A stretch of DNA of 17,166 bases from Methanosarcinales archaeon (GCA_003661125.1 QMVO01000009.1:1-17166); one strand, 5' to 3'. Shown: positions 7,188 to 15,559, counted from the first letter of the stretch. Made by a program: numbers and translations. Notes: generated by a model from the letters alone, not told the origin.

Positions 7188-8855
7188 TTAATATGGTGGC
7201 ATCCCGCCAGGCGGCATACCACCCATACCACCAGAAGGAACTCCGGGTGCTCCCTCAGGCGGCAATGTCTCTCGCTTTGACGCAATCACATCGTCTATCC
7301 TGAGTATCATCGTTGCAGCCTCTACTGCAGATTCCAACGATTGTTTCTTTGTCCTCAGCGGCTCTATCACACCTCCTTGCCACATATCAACGATTTTTCC
7401 GGTATAAGCGTCCAAACCAGCATTTTTTTCGCCCCGTTCATGTGCGGCTTTCAATTCAACCAGCTTGTCTATCGGGTCGAGCCCGGAATTTTCAGCCAAC
7501 GTTCGTGGTATTATCTCTACCGACGCTGCAAAATTCTCCACAGCCAATTGCTCTCTCCCTTTCAGCGACGCACTGTACTCTCGCACGCGCAGAGCCAATT
7601 CTGTTTCTACGGCACCACCGCCTGCAACTGCTTTTCCATCCTCGATTATGCACCCTACTACCCGGAGCATATCATGTAAAGCGCGCTCAACTTCATCAAC
7701 CACGTGTTCTGTACCGCCTCTTAGCACAATTGACACCGCATGAGGATTCTCGCACTCTTGTATAAACAGCATCTTATCTCCTGCAATCTTCCTTTCCTCT
7801 ACCCATCCGGCATGCCCCAAATCGCTTCCGCTTATCTCATCCACTGCAGTTACTATCTTACCTCCAGTGGCTCTTTCCAATTTCTCCATATCGCTTTTCT
7901 TCGCTCTCCGCACCGCAATAATGCCTTCCTTCGCAAGATAATGCTGCACGACATCGTCTATCCCCTTCTGGCATATCACGACATTCGCACCACTTTCTTT
8001 TATGCGCTCCGCCATCCGGCGCATCGTTCTTTCTTCTTCGTCAAGGAACCCCTTTAACTGATCTGATGACGTTATCTTTACTTCTGCACTCGTTTCAGTC
8101 TTTTTCACCTCCAGCGCTGCGTTAATCAACGCTATTTTCGCATTTTCTACTTTTCTCGGCATTCCGGGATGCACTATTTCTTTGTCCAGTGCCATTCCCC
8201 GCACTAACTCGGTGTCGCCTATTCTTCCTCCCACTTTCTTCTCCACGTTTATATTGTCCGTGTCAACCACTCTTTTCCCACCGTAACCAGTCTCCACGAT
8301 CGCCTTTACTGCCTTTGTTGCAATTTCCGAGAGGAAATCACGAGAACTCTCTGCAAATTTCCCTGTTATTGCGGTTCGTGCTATTTTCTTCAGCTCTTCG
8401 TCATTGTCTATGTCTATATCTGTTGCAATTTCCTCCAGCACCTTTTTAGCTTTTTCTGCCGCAAGTTTGTATCCTGAGGTGATTACCGATGGATGCAACT
8501 CCTGCTCTAATAGCTCCTCAGCCTTCTTTAGCAGTTCGCCTGCAACAACAACAGAAGTTGTCGTACCATCACCAGCTTCTTCGTCCACCGTTTTTGCAAC
8601 CTCTACCATCATCTTCGCTGCCGGGCTATCTATGTCCATCTCCTTGAGAATGGTCACACCATCGTTTGTTATAACCACGTCACCAAGGGAATCCACAAGC
8701 ATTTTATCCATTCCTTTGGGACCCAAAGTAGTACGAACCGCAGAAGCAACCGCCTTCGCCGCATTTATGTTCGTGCTCTGTGCCTCTCTCCCTCGTGTTC
8801 TCTCACTCCCTTCTCTCAACACCAATACCGGTATTCCACCTAACTGTCCTGCCAT
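7188..8855 (-). CDS. ths: Thermosome subunit (group II chaperonin)
   Basis: ATP-driven double-ring cytosolic chaperonin subunit that encapsulates unfolded proteins beneath a built-in lid, usually fed by prefoldin. At 555 aa it is full length. Equatorial-domain nucleotide-binding motifs are LGPKGMDK (44-51), TNDGVTILKEMD (63-74) and GDGTTT (95-100, with the catalytic aspartate region). The second equatorial part has GGGAVE, and VDMWQGGVIEPLRTK lies near the C-terminus. The protein ends in the flexible Gly/Met/Pro tail GGMGGMPPGGMPPY typical of thermosomes, which projects into the central cavity. The ATG is preceded by a GAGGGAG-type binding site (about 8870-8864), and a TATA-like element lies at 8937-8928. 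It appears monocistronic. Only one subunit is in the window, so whether the complex is homo- or hetero-oligomeric cannot be told. Confidence 0.97.
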   Translation of the reverse strand: MAGQLGGIPVLVLREGSERTRGREAQSTNINAAKAVASAVRTTLGPKGMDKMLVDSLGDVVITNDGVTILKEMDIDSPAAKMMVEVAKTVDEEAGDGTTTSVVVAGELLKKAEELLEQELHPSVITSGYKLAAEKAKKVLEEIATDIDIDNDEELKKIARTAITGKFAESSRDFLSEIATKAVKAIVETGYGGKRVVDTDNINVEKKVGGRIGDTELVRGMALDKEIVHPGMPRKVENAKIALINAALEVKKTETSAEVKITSSDQLKGFLDEEERTMRRMAERIKESGANVVICQKGIDDVVQHYLAKEGIIAVRRAKKSDMEKLERATGGKIVTAVDEISGSDLGHAGWVEERKIAGDKMLFIQECENPHAVSIVLRGGTEHVVDEVERALHDMLRVVGCIIEDGKAVAGGGAVETELALRVREYSASLKGREQLAVENFAASVEIIPRTLAENSGLDPIDKLVELKAAHERGEKNAGLDAYTGKIVDMWQGGVIEPLRTKKQSLESAVEAATMILRIDDVIASKRETLPPEGAPGVPSGGMGGMPPGGMPPY

Positions 8856-8925
8856 TTTTATATCTCCCTCCCTTCTCTAATTATACCTATCACCTTGAAA
8901 TAATTAAGCATTTAATTTAATCATA

Positions 8926-8940
8926 TTAATATAAAATATT
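8926..8940. promoter_or_regulatory. Shared AT-rich divergent promoter of thermosome and aspartate kinase
   Basis: The stretch between the two genes holds TTAATATAAAATATT-type sequence readable as a TATA box on both strands: AATATAAAATA toward the kinase and TTTATATTAA toward the thermosome. Starts about 25 nt away would give leaders of about 45-50 nt on each side, both ending with good ribosome-binding sites. The two genes may compete for, or be co-regulated from, the same DNA. Confidence 0.45.
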
Positions 8941-9003
8941 TCGAAAAATTTGGAACAACCGACGGTCAAAGCTGAGGATACAAAAGCAGAGAGGAAGGAG
9001 AGT

Positions 9004-10407
9004 ATGAGACTGGTGATGAAGTTTGGTGGAGGAGCAGTGGCAGATGGGAGAAAGATAAAGGCTGTGGCGGACTTGATACAGAGGTGCAAAGAAGGCGAAG
9101 GAATGGAAATGGTCGTGGTTACCTCTGCAATCTTCGAAGTTACTGATACATTACATGAAAGCGCAACCAGGGTAGCGAAAGAGGGAAAAGTAGAAAAGGT
9201 AAAAGAATTCGTGGAGGATTTGAAAAAGAAGCATGAAGTGGCGGCGTCAAAGGCGATAGATAATACGCATGTGTTGAACGTGGTGAAGAAAGAAATAGAA
9301 GAAAGAGTGGGGGAGATGGAGAAAGCCTTGATAGGTATATGCCTTTTAGGCGAATTGACCGCGAGGTCACTTGACTATATCGTTTCGTTCGGCGAAAGAT
9401 TAGCAGCGCCCATATTGGCTGGCGCGTTACAATCAGCGGGAATGGACGCAGTGCATCTTACCGGCGGTGATGCGGGAATAATAACGAATGAAGACTATGG
9501 CAATGCACAGTTAACAAGAAGTGCAGAGGCGACGGTAAGAGCGAGAATCTTGCCTTTATTGAACGGGAGGAAAATACCAGTCGTTAGTGGATATATCGGA
9601 GAAACGAAGAAAGGGATAATAACAACGTTGGGTAGAGGTGGATCAGACTATACAGCCACCATAATTGGCGCAGCGATAGATGCCGATGAAATATGGCTGT
9701 GGAAAGAAACGGAGGGGATAATGAGTGCAGACCCTAAGATAATACGGAATGCAAGAAAAATACCGTATATTTCATACTCAGAGGCGATGGAACTATCTTA
9801 TTTCGGTGCGTCTGTCCTTCATCCAAGGGCGATAGAACCTGCGATGAGAAAAAGGATACCGATACGAGTGAAGAATTTGCTCAAGCCGGACGATAAGGGC
9901 ACACTTATTGGTGCAGAACCGGAAAAAACAAAAAAGGCTGCCAAAGCTATTACGCTCATCGAAAACACTTCCATTATCAATATCGCTGGCGCAGGTGTGA
10001 GGAGCATATCAGACGTTGCAGCACGTATATTCTCTGTTTTAGCCGCTAAAGGCGTGGACATCATAATGATAAGTCAGGGCTCATCGGAGAGAACAATATC
10101 CATCGTTATAGACAGTGCACAACTGGACCGAGCTATTGGTGCGATGCAAAGCGTGAACACTAATGGCACCGTGATACGCAACTTCACGTCCAATAGCAAT
10201 GTTTGCGCAATGGGCGTTGTGGGAGCAGAAATGGCAGGAACGCCTGGAGTTGCCGGTAAAGTCTTTTCCGCTCTTGGTAAAGAAGGAATAAGCGTGATAA
10301 TGATTTCTCAAGGCAGTTCAGAGTTTAATATCTCTTTTGTAGTAAAGAAGGAAGATGCCTATAAGGCGGCACAAGCGATACACGATGTATTTGAGATGGG
10401 AGGATAG
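9004..10407 (+). CDS. lysC: Aspartate kinase with tandem ACT domains
   Basis: Phosphorylates L-aspartate with ATP to 4-phospho-L-aspartate, the first step toward lysine, methionine, threonine and isoleucine. The amino acid kinase domain (1-305) contains MKFGGGAVADGRK (5-17), SFGERLAAPILAGAL (128-142), TTLGRGGSDYTA (207-218, the GRGGSD nucleotide-binding loop) and ASVLHPRAIEPA (269-280). Two ACT domains follow (about 320-395 and 400-467), each with IIMISQGSSE or VIMISQGSSE, the effector-binding helix start that usually confers feedback inhibition. I chose ATG 9004 (467 aa) over an upstream TTG at 8950 because GGAAGGAG lies just ahead of 9004 and the predicted transcript would begin near 8960. 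The first motif differs from the usual KFGG[TS]S: positions 10-11 are G-A. The rest is normal, so activity is still expected. Confidence 0.93.
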   Translation: MRLVMKFGGGAVADGRKIKAVADLIQRCKEGEGMEMVVVTSAIFEVTDTLHESATRVAKEGKVEKVKEFVEDLKKKHEVAASKAIDNTHVLNVVKKEIEERVGEMEKALIGICLLGELTARSLDYIVSFGERLAAPILAGALQSAGMDAVHLTGGDAGIITNEDYGNAQLTRSAEATVRARILPLLNGRKIPVVSGYIGETKKGIITTLGRGGSDYTATIIGAAIDADEIWLWKETEGIMSADPKIIRNARKIPYISYSEAMELSYFGASVLHPRAIEPAMRKRIPIRVKNLLKPDDKGTLIGAEPEKTKKAAKAITLIENTSIINIAGAGVRSISDVAARIFSVLAAKGVDIIMISQGSSERTISIVIDSAQLDRAIGAMQSVNTNGTVIRNFTSNSNVCAMGVVGAEMAGTPGVAGKVFSALGKEGISVIMISQGSSEFNISFVVKKEDAYKAAQAIHDVFEMGG

Positions 10408-10510
10408 TTAGAAGGCGAAAAAAAAATCCCAATGTCTAAATATTACCAAAATATAGGTATTTGGATTTTATCTGGGGTTAACTAACTAATAAAAAAAAGA
10501 ACTATTTATC

Positions 10511-10518
10511 TTATAAAG
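10511..10518 (+). promoter_or_regulatory. Candidate TATA box of lonB
   Basis: TTATAAAG lies about 35-40 bp upstream of the lonB start codons in an AT-rich 143-bp gap. It predicts a transcript start near 10540 and a very short leader. An AGGAG at 10532-10536 could then lie at or above the start of the mRNA, which leaves the translation start uncertain. Confidence 0.4.
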
Positions 10519-10550
10519 ATCCTCATTTAATAGGAGAATAAAAAAAGAAA

Positions 10551-12515
10551 GTGATGTGCATGACTGGATCTGAGAAGGTAGGGGATAAGCGTGTGGATGA
10601 GCATGTGGATACCGAGTTGTTAGCAGGCGAGGATATAAAAACAACTGAGAAAGTGGAAGTTCCAAAGCTGCTGATTGACCAGGTGATAGGGCAGGAGCAT
10701 GCCGTGGAAGTGATAAAGAAGGCTGCTAATCAGAGAAGACACGTGATGCTGATCGGCACCCCCGGTACCGGGAAGTCAATGCTTGGATGTAGCATGGCGG
10801 AATTGCTGCCAAAGGAGGAATTACAGGATATTCTGGTGTATCCCAACGCCGAGGATAAAAACAACCCAAAGATAAGGGTTGTTCCTTATGGTAAGGGAAA
10901 AGAGATAGTTGATGCACAGAAGCAAGAAGTGAGAAAGCGCGTCCAGATGCGAAGTACTTTTCTTATGTTCACTTTCTTCCTCATTATGGGTATGGGTTTG
11001 ATTTATGCGGTACAAACAGGGAAATTTGAATACATTTTTTGGGCGATAATTGCCGCTGCCGTTATGCTTTTAGTGTTCAGGTGGATGATGCCAAAGGAGG
11101 AGGCAATGATGCCGAAGTTGCTTGTCTCCAATTTCGGGCATGAAACCGCACCATACATAGATGCAACAGGAGCGCATTCCGGAGCCCTCCTCGGCGATGT
11201 CAGGCACGACCCATACCAATCGGGTGGATTGGAAACGCCAGCACACGATAGAGTAGAAGCAGGCGCGATCCATAAGGCGCATAAAGGAGTTCTTTTCATT
11301 GATGAGATAAACACGCTGAGGATAGAGGCGCAGCAAAACCTGCTCACTGCGATGCAAGAGAAGGAGTATCCGATCACAGGACAATCAGAGAGAAGTGCAG
11401 GAGCTATGGTGAAAACGGACCCGGTGCCTTGTGATTTCATCATGATCGCTGCTGGTAATCTGGATGCAGTAGCTGGTATGCATCCTGCCCTTCGTTCTCG
11501 AATAAAGGGCTATGGATACGAGGTATACATGAAAGATACGATGGACGATACCGAAGAGAACAGAAAAAAACTCGTCAGGTTCATTGCTCAGGAAGTGAAG
11601 AGAGACAGAAAGATTCCTCATTTCGATAGAAGCGGCATGGAAGAGATAATAAGGGAAGCGAGAAGAAGGTCTGGTAGAAAAGGACACCTTACTTTGATAT
11701 TAAGGGATCTGGGCGGACTGGTGCGTGTAGCAGGAGATATTGCCCGTGCAGAAGGTGCTAAATATGTAACTGGAGAACATGTGATAAAAGCAAAGGCGAT
11801 GGCAAAATCCGTGGAGCAGCAGGTGGCTGATGAATACCTGGAGCACAAGAAGGACTATAAATTGTTTAAAACCGAAGGGTTTGAGATAGGCAGGGTGAAT
11901 GGGCTCGCGGTAGTTGGAGATTCGGGTGTTATGCTCCCAATAATCGCAGAAGTTACACCAGCGCAATCAAAAGAGGAGGGTAGGGTAATAGCAACAGGCA
12001 GATTACAGGAAATAGCACAGGAAGCAGTGCAAAATGTTTCCGCAGTATTCAAAAAGTTCACTGGGAAGGACATATCCACGAAAGACATCCATATTCAATT
12101 TGTTGGCACACACGAAGGAGTGGAGGGAGATTCTGCTTCTATTTCCGTTGCCACTGCTGTTATTTCTTCTTTAGAGAATATTCCAGTAGACCAGAGTGTG
12201 GCGATGACCGGTTCTTTGTCCGTACGGGGTGATGTGCTGCCTGTAGGAGGAATAACACCGAAGGTGGAGGCTGCTGCTCAGGCAGGCATCAAGGAAGTAT
12301 TGATTCCCCAGTCAAACCTGAATGATGTGCTTATCGAAGAGAGGTATAAGGATAAGGTGAAAATAATACCAGTGGTGACAATAGAGGACGTGCTTGAACA
12401 TGTTTTAGTGGGTAAACTAAAGAAGAAGTTCATAGAGAAGATAAAGAGTTTCACAACTGGCGTGGAGAAGATAATTCCGGAAAGCGTTGTGGATAAACGA
12501 GTGATACAACAGTAG
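10551..12515 (+). CDS. lonB: Archaeal LonB, membrane-anchored ATP-dependent protease
   Basis: Hexameric AAA+ serine protease tethered to the inner face of the membrane that degrades unfolded and regulatory proteins. At 654 aa it is typical for LonB. Domains in order: AAA+ module with Walker A GTPGTGKS (69-76); an insertion with two transmembrane helices (about 135-153 and 161-177), the LonB signature; Walker B GVLFIDEI (246-253); sensor 1 IAAGN (299-303); arginine-finger region ALRSRI (313-318); and the C-terminal protease domain. The catalytic serine is S528 in EGDSAS and the lysine is K571 in GGITPK. Start choice is ambiguous: GTG 10551, ATG 10554 and ATG 10560 are in frame, all downstream of AGGAG at 10532-10536. 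The 3' end stops 10 bp before the stop of the convergent gene. No operon partner is evident. Confidence 0.96.
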   Translation: MMCMTGSEKVGDKRVDEHVDTELLAGEDIKTTEKVEVPKLLIDQVIGQEHAVEVIKKAANQRRHVMLIGTPGTGKSMLGCSMAELLPKEELQDILVYPNAEDKNNPKIRVVPYGKGKEIVDAQKQEVRKRVQMRSTFLMFTFFLIMGMGLIYAVQTGKFEYIFWAIIAAAVMLLVFRWMMPKEEAMMPKLLVSNFGHETAPYIDATGAHSGALLGDVRHDPYQSGGLETPAHDRVEAGAIHKAHKGVLFIDEINTLRIEAQQNLLTAMQEKEYPITGQSERSAGAMVKTDPVPCDFIMIAAGNLDAVAGMHPALRSRIKGYGYEVYMKDTMDDTEENRKKLVRFIAQEVKRDRKIPHFDRSGMEEIIREARRRSGRKGHLTLILRDLGGLVRVAGDIARAEGAKYVTGEHVIKAKAMAKSVEQQVADEYLEHKKDYKLFKTEGFEIGRVNGLAVVGDSGVMLPIIAEVTPAQSKEEGRVIATGRLQEIAQEAVQNVSAVFKKFTGKDISTKDIHIQFVGTHEGVEGDSASISVATAVISSLENIPVDQSVAMTGSLSVRGDVLPVGGITPKVEAAAQAGIKEVLIPQSNLNDVLIEERYKDKVKIIPVVTIEDVLEHVLVGKLKKKFIEKIKSFTTGVEKIIPESVVDKRVIQQ

Positions 12516-12525
12516 CTCGGCTCTA

Positions 12526-13593
12526 TTATAATTCCACAACCTCACGAATCCCCAACTGGTTTACGAGCTTAAAAAGAAGCTCCTGCTTGAAATTTGAGTA
12601 TGCGACCTGATTAGGGACTGCTATTGCCATCTTTCGTTCGGATATTTTTGGATACGCATCCTTAAACACAACATCAATATTCCTTATCCATTTCGGTATG
12701 CGCTCAGTTATAAAGATCACGGGGAAGTCCTTCCATTCCCTTGCTTCATACCTCGACAAGCTATCAGTAATGACCAAAAAAAGTTTGTCATGATCTATTA
12801 GCGCATTGCCGGTGATCATCATAAGGGTGTCATCGGTTGTGAACCCGCTGAAATACCCCACCGTGTCCTCTATTTTTTCAGTTTCTGGTATGCCAAGCGT
12901 CTTTGCAAGTTTCTCTTTTCGCTTTTCACGCTTCATTTTCCCCCTCGAATCCTCTATAAGTTTTTCTGTCGCTTTTTCAACTGTCTCTTTAACAGGTAGC
13001 TCAGCAAGTTTATTCGTTTTCCAATCCCTTATTCTCGCTTTTACTTCCTTTATTTTATCCTCTCCCTGGTATAACTTCAGAAATTCCTTTGTTTGTTTTT
13101 TCCCATATATGCACAGATTCTTCTTGATAAACTCCTCTTCCAATGAGCTGAAGACCGCAGGAGAAAACATTTCGGAGATGTCACTTTTTATACAGTCATA
13201 TTGTGAGAACTCGCCGATGCCTTGCATGCCCATTTTCAGAAGTAATTCTATCATTTTCAGTGCCGCTTTATTTCCTTCTTCCACCGCTATTTCAAAATAT
13301 TCTGATAAATCGGATGGCTGAGGTGAGAATCCGGCTGCAATATCGTTGAAAACCTCTTCGTAGCCAGACAGGCAAAGATATTCTTTATAAGGGCCTATTT
13401 TTAGAATTCGTTCTCTTCTCAGCAATTTTAACAAATCTTTACAATCCTTTCCTGTCATCGCGCGGAAGTTCTTCACAAGTGCTTCTTCTGTTGTATATCC
13501 TTTCAATAGATAAAATATTCCCAGCAGTGTCTTCATACCCTCATTTGCCTCTACTAACCCCAAAATGCTGTTTCTATACTCCTCAGGAAACAT
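12526..13593 (-). CDS. Unrecognised protein, last gene of the prefoldin-ftsY operon
   Basis: About 355 aa; I cannot assign a family. The first 85 residues are helical with a winged-helix-like layout (MKTLLGIFYLLKGYTTEEA, then DLLKLLRRERILKIGPYKEY). The middle is helical and highly charged (for example EDSRGKMKREKRKEKLAKTL), possibly a linker or nucleic-acid-binding. The last 100 residues look alpha/beta, with strands KLFLVITDS and FPVIFITERIPKW and the segment RKMAIAVPNQVAYSNFK. No membrane segment or signal peptide is seen. Its start lies inside the 3' end of ftsY. I prefer ATG 13593 (11-bp overlap) because GGTGGTGAT is placed about 7 nt upstream; ATGs at 13602, 13611 and 13617 would lengthen it by 3 to 8 residues. 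The overlap implies translational coupling to ftsY, so a link with protein targeting or ribosome-associated work is possible but unproven. Confidence 0.7.
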   Translation of the reverse strand: MFPEEYRNSILGLVEANEGMKTLLGIFYLLKGYTTEEALVKNFRAMTGKDCKDLLKLLRRERILKIGPYKEYLCLSGYEEVFNDIAAGFSPQPSDLSEYFEIAVEEGNKAALKMIELLLKMGMQGIGEFSQYDCIKSDISEMFSPAVFSSLEEEFIKKNLCIYGKKQTKEFLKLYQGEDKIKEVKARIRDWKTNKLAELPVKETVEKATEKLIEDSRGKMKREKRKEKLAKTLGIPETEKIEDTVGYFSGFTTDDTLMMITGNALIDHDKLFLVITDSLSRYEAREWKDFPVIFITERIPKWIRNIDVVFKDAYPKISERKMAIAVPNQVAYSNFKQELLFKLVNQLGIREVVEL

Positions 13594-14545
13594 TTCTTCC
13601 ATCACCACCATTTTCATTCAATAACTGATCCACGAGCCATTCCGCATCAAACTTCTTCATATCCTCATATCTCTGACCCGTGCCTAAAAATAAAATGGGC
13701 TTAGAAGTAGAATGCGCAATGGAAATAGCAGTTCCTCCTTTTGCATCTATGTCAACTTTTGTCAGGATGGAAGCATCTATTCCTACGACCTCGTCGAATT
13801 TCTTCGCCCTTTCTACTGCATCGTTCCCTGCTGTCGCTTCGTCTACAAATATCACCAGGTCGGGCTTTGTCACCCGGCATATCTTCTTCAACTGTTCCAT
13901 GAGATTTATAGAAGTATGCATTCTCCCTGCGGTATCTGCCAGAACCACATCTTTTCTGTTTGCCTTCGCATATTTCATCGCGTCATATACAACCGCGGCA
14001 GGGTCCGCACCATATTGATGCTTTATCACTTTTATTCCTAAATTAGATGCGAGCTCCTCTATTTGTTCCGTCGCACCAGCGCGGTAGGTGTCAGCAGATG
14101 CAATCACTACCGAATGCCCACGCCCTAGTAACTTCTTTGCTACCTTTGCAATACTCGTTGTCTTTCCAGTGCCATTCACGCCGACAAAAACGATATTTAC
14201 GGGCTTATCCCTTCTATTCACGAACTCTTCAAAATCGAGTTTCTCACCGTGAAAAACCTTTAACAACGCATCTCTTATTGCTCCTTTCACTAATCTTCCA
14301 GTATCCATGCTCCATTTCTTACTCCTGCCCACCAATTCTGCCCGCACACCTGAAATCAGTGCCTCAACTACGGATAATGCCACATCACTCTCCAATAACG
14401 CCGTCTCCAACTCCTCTAAAGGCTTATTCAAATCTTTATCAGCCAAAATCGTCTCTCCTTCTAATAACGCCTTCCCCTTCTCTGTTATTTTCTTCTCGAT
14501 GGTTTTAGAGAAGTCCCGTAGCTTCTTCCTCAGTTTGTCAAACAT
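13583..14545 (-). CDS. ftsY: Signal recognition particle receptor FtsY
   Basis: GTPase receptor that docks the SRP-ribosome complex at the membrane and hands nascent membrane proteins to the translocon. At 320 aa it consists mostly of the NG domain: a short charged amphipathic N-terminus (1-25), a four-helix N domain (to about 105) and the G domain. GTPase motifs are GVNGTGKTT (122-130, G1), ADTYRAGATEQ (151-161, G2), DTAGR (204-208, G3), TKVD (262-265, G4) and GTGQRYEDM (288-296, G5/closing loop). I chose ATG 14545 (MFDKLRKKL) because archaeal FtsY proteins begin this way; an in-frame GTG at 14590 would add 15 residues inside the prefoldin gene. It lies 22 bp after prefoldin alpha. The pfdA-ftsY order is widely conserved in archaea, usually behind ribosomal protein genes, which are absent here. 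Confidence 0.95.
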   Translation of the reverse strand: MFDKLRKKLRDFSKTIEKKITEKGKALLEGETILADKDLNKPLEELETALLESDVALSVVEALISGVRAELVGRSKKWSMDTGRLVKGAIRDALLKVFHGEKLDFEEFVNRRDKPVNIVFVGVNGTGKTTSIAKVAKKLLGRGHSVVIASADTYRAGATEQIEELASNLGIKVIKHQYGADPAAVVYDAMKYAKANRKDVVLADTAGRMHTSINLMEQLKKICRVTKPDLVIFVDEATAGNDAVERAKKFDEVVGIDASILTKVDIDAKGGTAISIAHSTSKPILFLGTGQRYEDMKKFDAEWLVDQLLNENGGDGRNVS

Positions 14546-14567
14546 TTTTGTTTCGTTAAGACCAGAT

Positions 14568-15035
14568 TTATCTGCCTGCGCCGGCACCACTGCTGCCTGC
14601 GGCTGCGATTTCTTGCAGTCTGGTCTGTATTTTCTGCGCCTCCTGCTCTATCCTTTGTAATACTCCAGCCATTTCACGCTGTGAATTCTCTAACTCCTTC
14701 TTTTTTTCCTTAAGATACTCCATTGAAGAATCAGGGTCTTTCTCTGCACTCACGCCCCCACCTATTCTAACTATTATTTTATCGGTATTGCCAAGCGTAA
14801 CGTAGATATAAGAGTTAGCCCCGATTGGCACTATCATCTCGTCTCCCGCTTTCATGCGCTTCAACTGTTTTATCGTTTCAATCGCCTTCTCATGCTCCCC
14901 AATCGCCTGCCGGACAAAGACCATCTCTTGAGATGTTGTTTCGGCTTGCGCCTGGTATTGTCGCAATCTTAAAACCAAGGATTGCACTTCTGCTTCCTGC
15001 TCCCTCCCTCTCTCACTTAGCTCTCTTTCTTCCAT
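14568..15035 (-). CDS. pfdA: Prefoldin subunit alpha
   Basis: Subunit of the hexameric (alpha2 beta4) prefoldin co-chaperone that captures unfolded chains with coiled-coil tentacles and passes them to the thermosome, encoded 6 kb away. At 155 aa it has two coiled-coil helices (about 3-60 and 100-145) flanking beta-hairpins, with MIVPIGANSYIYVTLGN (67-83) and DKIIVRIGGGVSAEKD (85-100) being the family's central segment. The tail GSSGAGAGR is low complexity. I chose ATG 15035; an upstream TTG at 15062 would add nine residues but lacks a good binding site, whereas GGAAAAGGGAT precedes the ATG. It is the first gene of the minus-strand operon with ftsY and the unknown gene. Confidence 0.93.
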   Translation of the reverse strand: MEERELSERGREQEAEVQSLVLRLRQYQAQAETTSQEMVFVRQAIGEHEKAIETIKQLKRMKAGDEMIVPIGANSYIYVTLGNTDKIIVRIGGGVSAEKDPDSSMEYLKEKKKELENSQREMAGVLQRIEQEAQKIQTRLQEIAAAGSSGAGAGR

Positions 15036-15110
15036 TTTTATCCCTTTTCCTTCAAGCTTCAAGTATTATTATTACAACACTTCTTCTTTAATTAAGACTT
15101 TAAGATAAGA

Positions 15111-15127
15111 GATATTAAAAATATTTA
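15111..15127. promoter_or_regulatory. AT-rich divergent promoter of prefoldin operon and dehydratase/taw1 operon
   Basis: The 110-bp gap between the divergent starts at 15035 and 15146 contains GATATTAAAAATATTTA, readable as a TATA-like element on both strands. Toward the plus strand it predicts a start about 5-10 nt before ATG 15146, that is, an almost leaderless message, consistent with the weak binding site (AAGGG) there. Toward the minus strand the leader would be about 50 nt. Confidence 0.35.
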
Positions 15128-15145
15128 GTCGGTCAAACAAGGGTA

Positions 15146-15559
15146 ATGGTAAACCGAAAAATAAAAGGCAGGAGCATCTCAAAAGGAGTAGCCACCGGGA
15201 AAGCGTTAATTTCAAAGCAGAAAATCTCATTCCTCGGTGCAGTAGATCCTAACACGGGTATCATCGTGGATAAATCGCTTGACATCTATGGAAAAGAAAT
15301 AGCAAATCGTATTTTGATATTCCCGGGGGGTAAAGGCTCAACGGTTGGCTCCTATGTAATATACCAGCTAAAAAAGCATGGAAAAAACCCCTGTGCCTTG
15401 ATTAGTCGTCGTGCAGATACAATAGTGGCAGTGGGTGCGATTATAGCAGAGATACCTGCTGTTGATTCGCTTGAGATTGACCCAATTGAAGGCGAACTGA
15501 TACAGGATGGGCAGGAGGTGCTTGTGAATGGAACCGAAGGCTACATTGAAATACGATGA
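15146..15559 (+). CDS. Phosphomevalonate dehydratase small subunit (aconitase X swivel domain, DUF126)
   Basis: Small subunit of the archaeal enzyme that dehydrates (R)-5-phosphomevalonate to trans-anhydromevalonate 5-phosphate in the modified mevalonate pathway to isoprenoid lipids. At 137 aa it is normal for the family. It begins with KIKGRSISKGVATGKALIS and carries FPGGKGSTVGSYVIYQL (59-75), the conserved swivel-domain loop with the serine thought to bind substrate, followed by ISRRADTIVAVGAIIAEIPAVD. The large subunit (DUF521/aconitase X), which holds the iron-sulphur cluster, is not in this window and must be encoded elsewhere. The gene overlaps the next one by 32 bp. The pairing with a tRNA-modifying enzyme is not an obvious pathway link. 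Confidence 0.9.
   Translation: MVNRKIKGRSISKGVATGKALISKQKISFLGAVDPNTGIIVDKSLDIYGKEIANRILIFPGGKGSTVGSYVIYQLKKHGKNPCALISRRADTIVAVGAIIAEIPAVDSLEIDPIEGELIQDGQEVLVNGTEGYIEIR

Noticed and set aside
7313..7765. Long plus-strand frames opposite the thermosome, up to 150 codons
   Set aside because: Antisense to a highly conserved gene; composition (Leu/Pro/Ser/His/Gln-rich) is that of a reverse-frame shadow and no binding site precedes them.
8404..8880. 158-codon Ser/Ala/Thr-rich plus-strand frame over the thermosome 5' end
   Set aside because: The composition is typical of the antisense frame of a GC-biased coding sequence, and it covers the thermosome start and promoter.
8950..9003. Upstream TTG start for aspartate kinase adding 18 residues
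   Set aside because: The added segment is charged and unlike any aspartate kinase N-terminus, lies near the predicted transcript start, and the ATG at 9004 has a far better ribosome-binding site.
10408..10550. Possible small RNA or terminator hairpin between lysC and lonB
   Set aside because: The region is AT-rich with imperfect ACC/GGT inverted repeats only; nothing beyond a TATA-like element and a binding site is convincing.
14546..14590. GTG start for FtsY adding 15 residues
   Set aside because: It falls within the prefoldin gene and the extra residues do not look like FtsY; MFDKLRKKL is the usual archaeal start.
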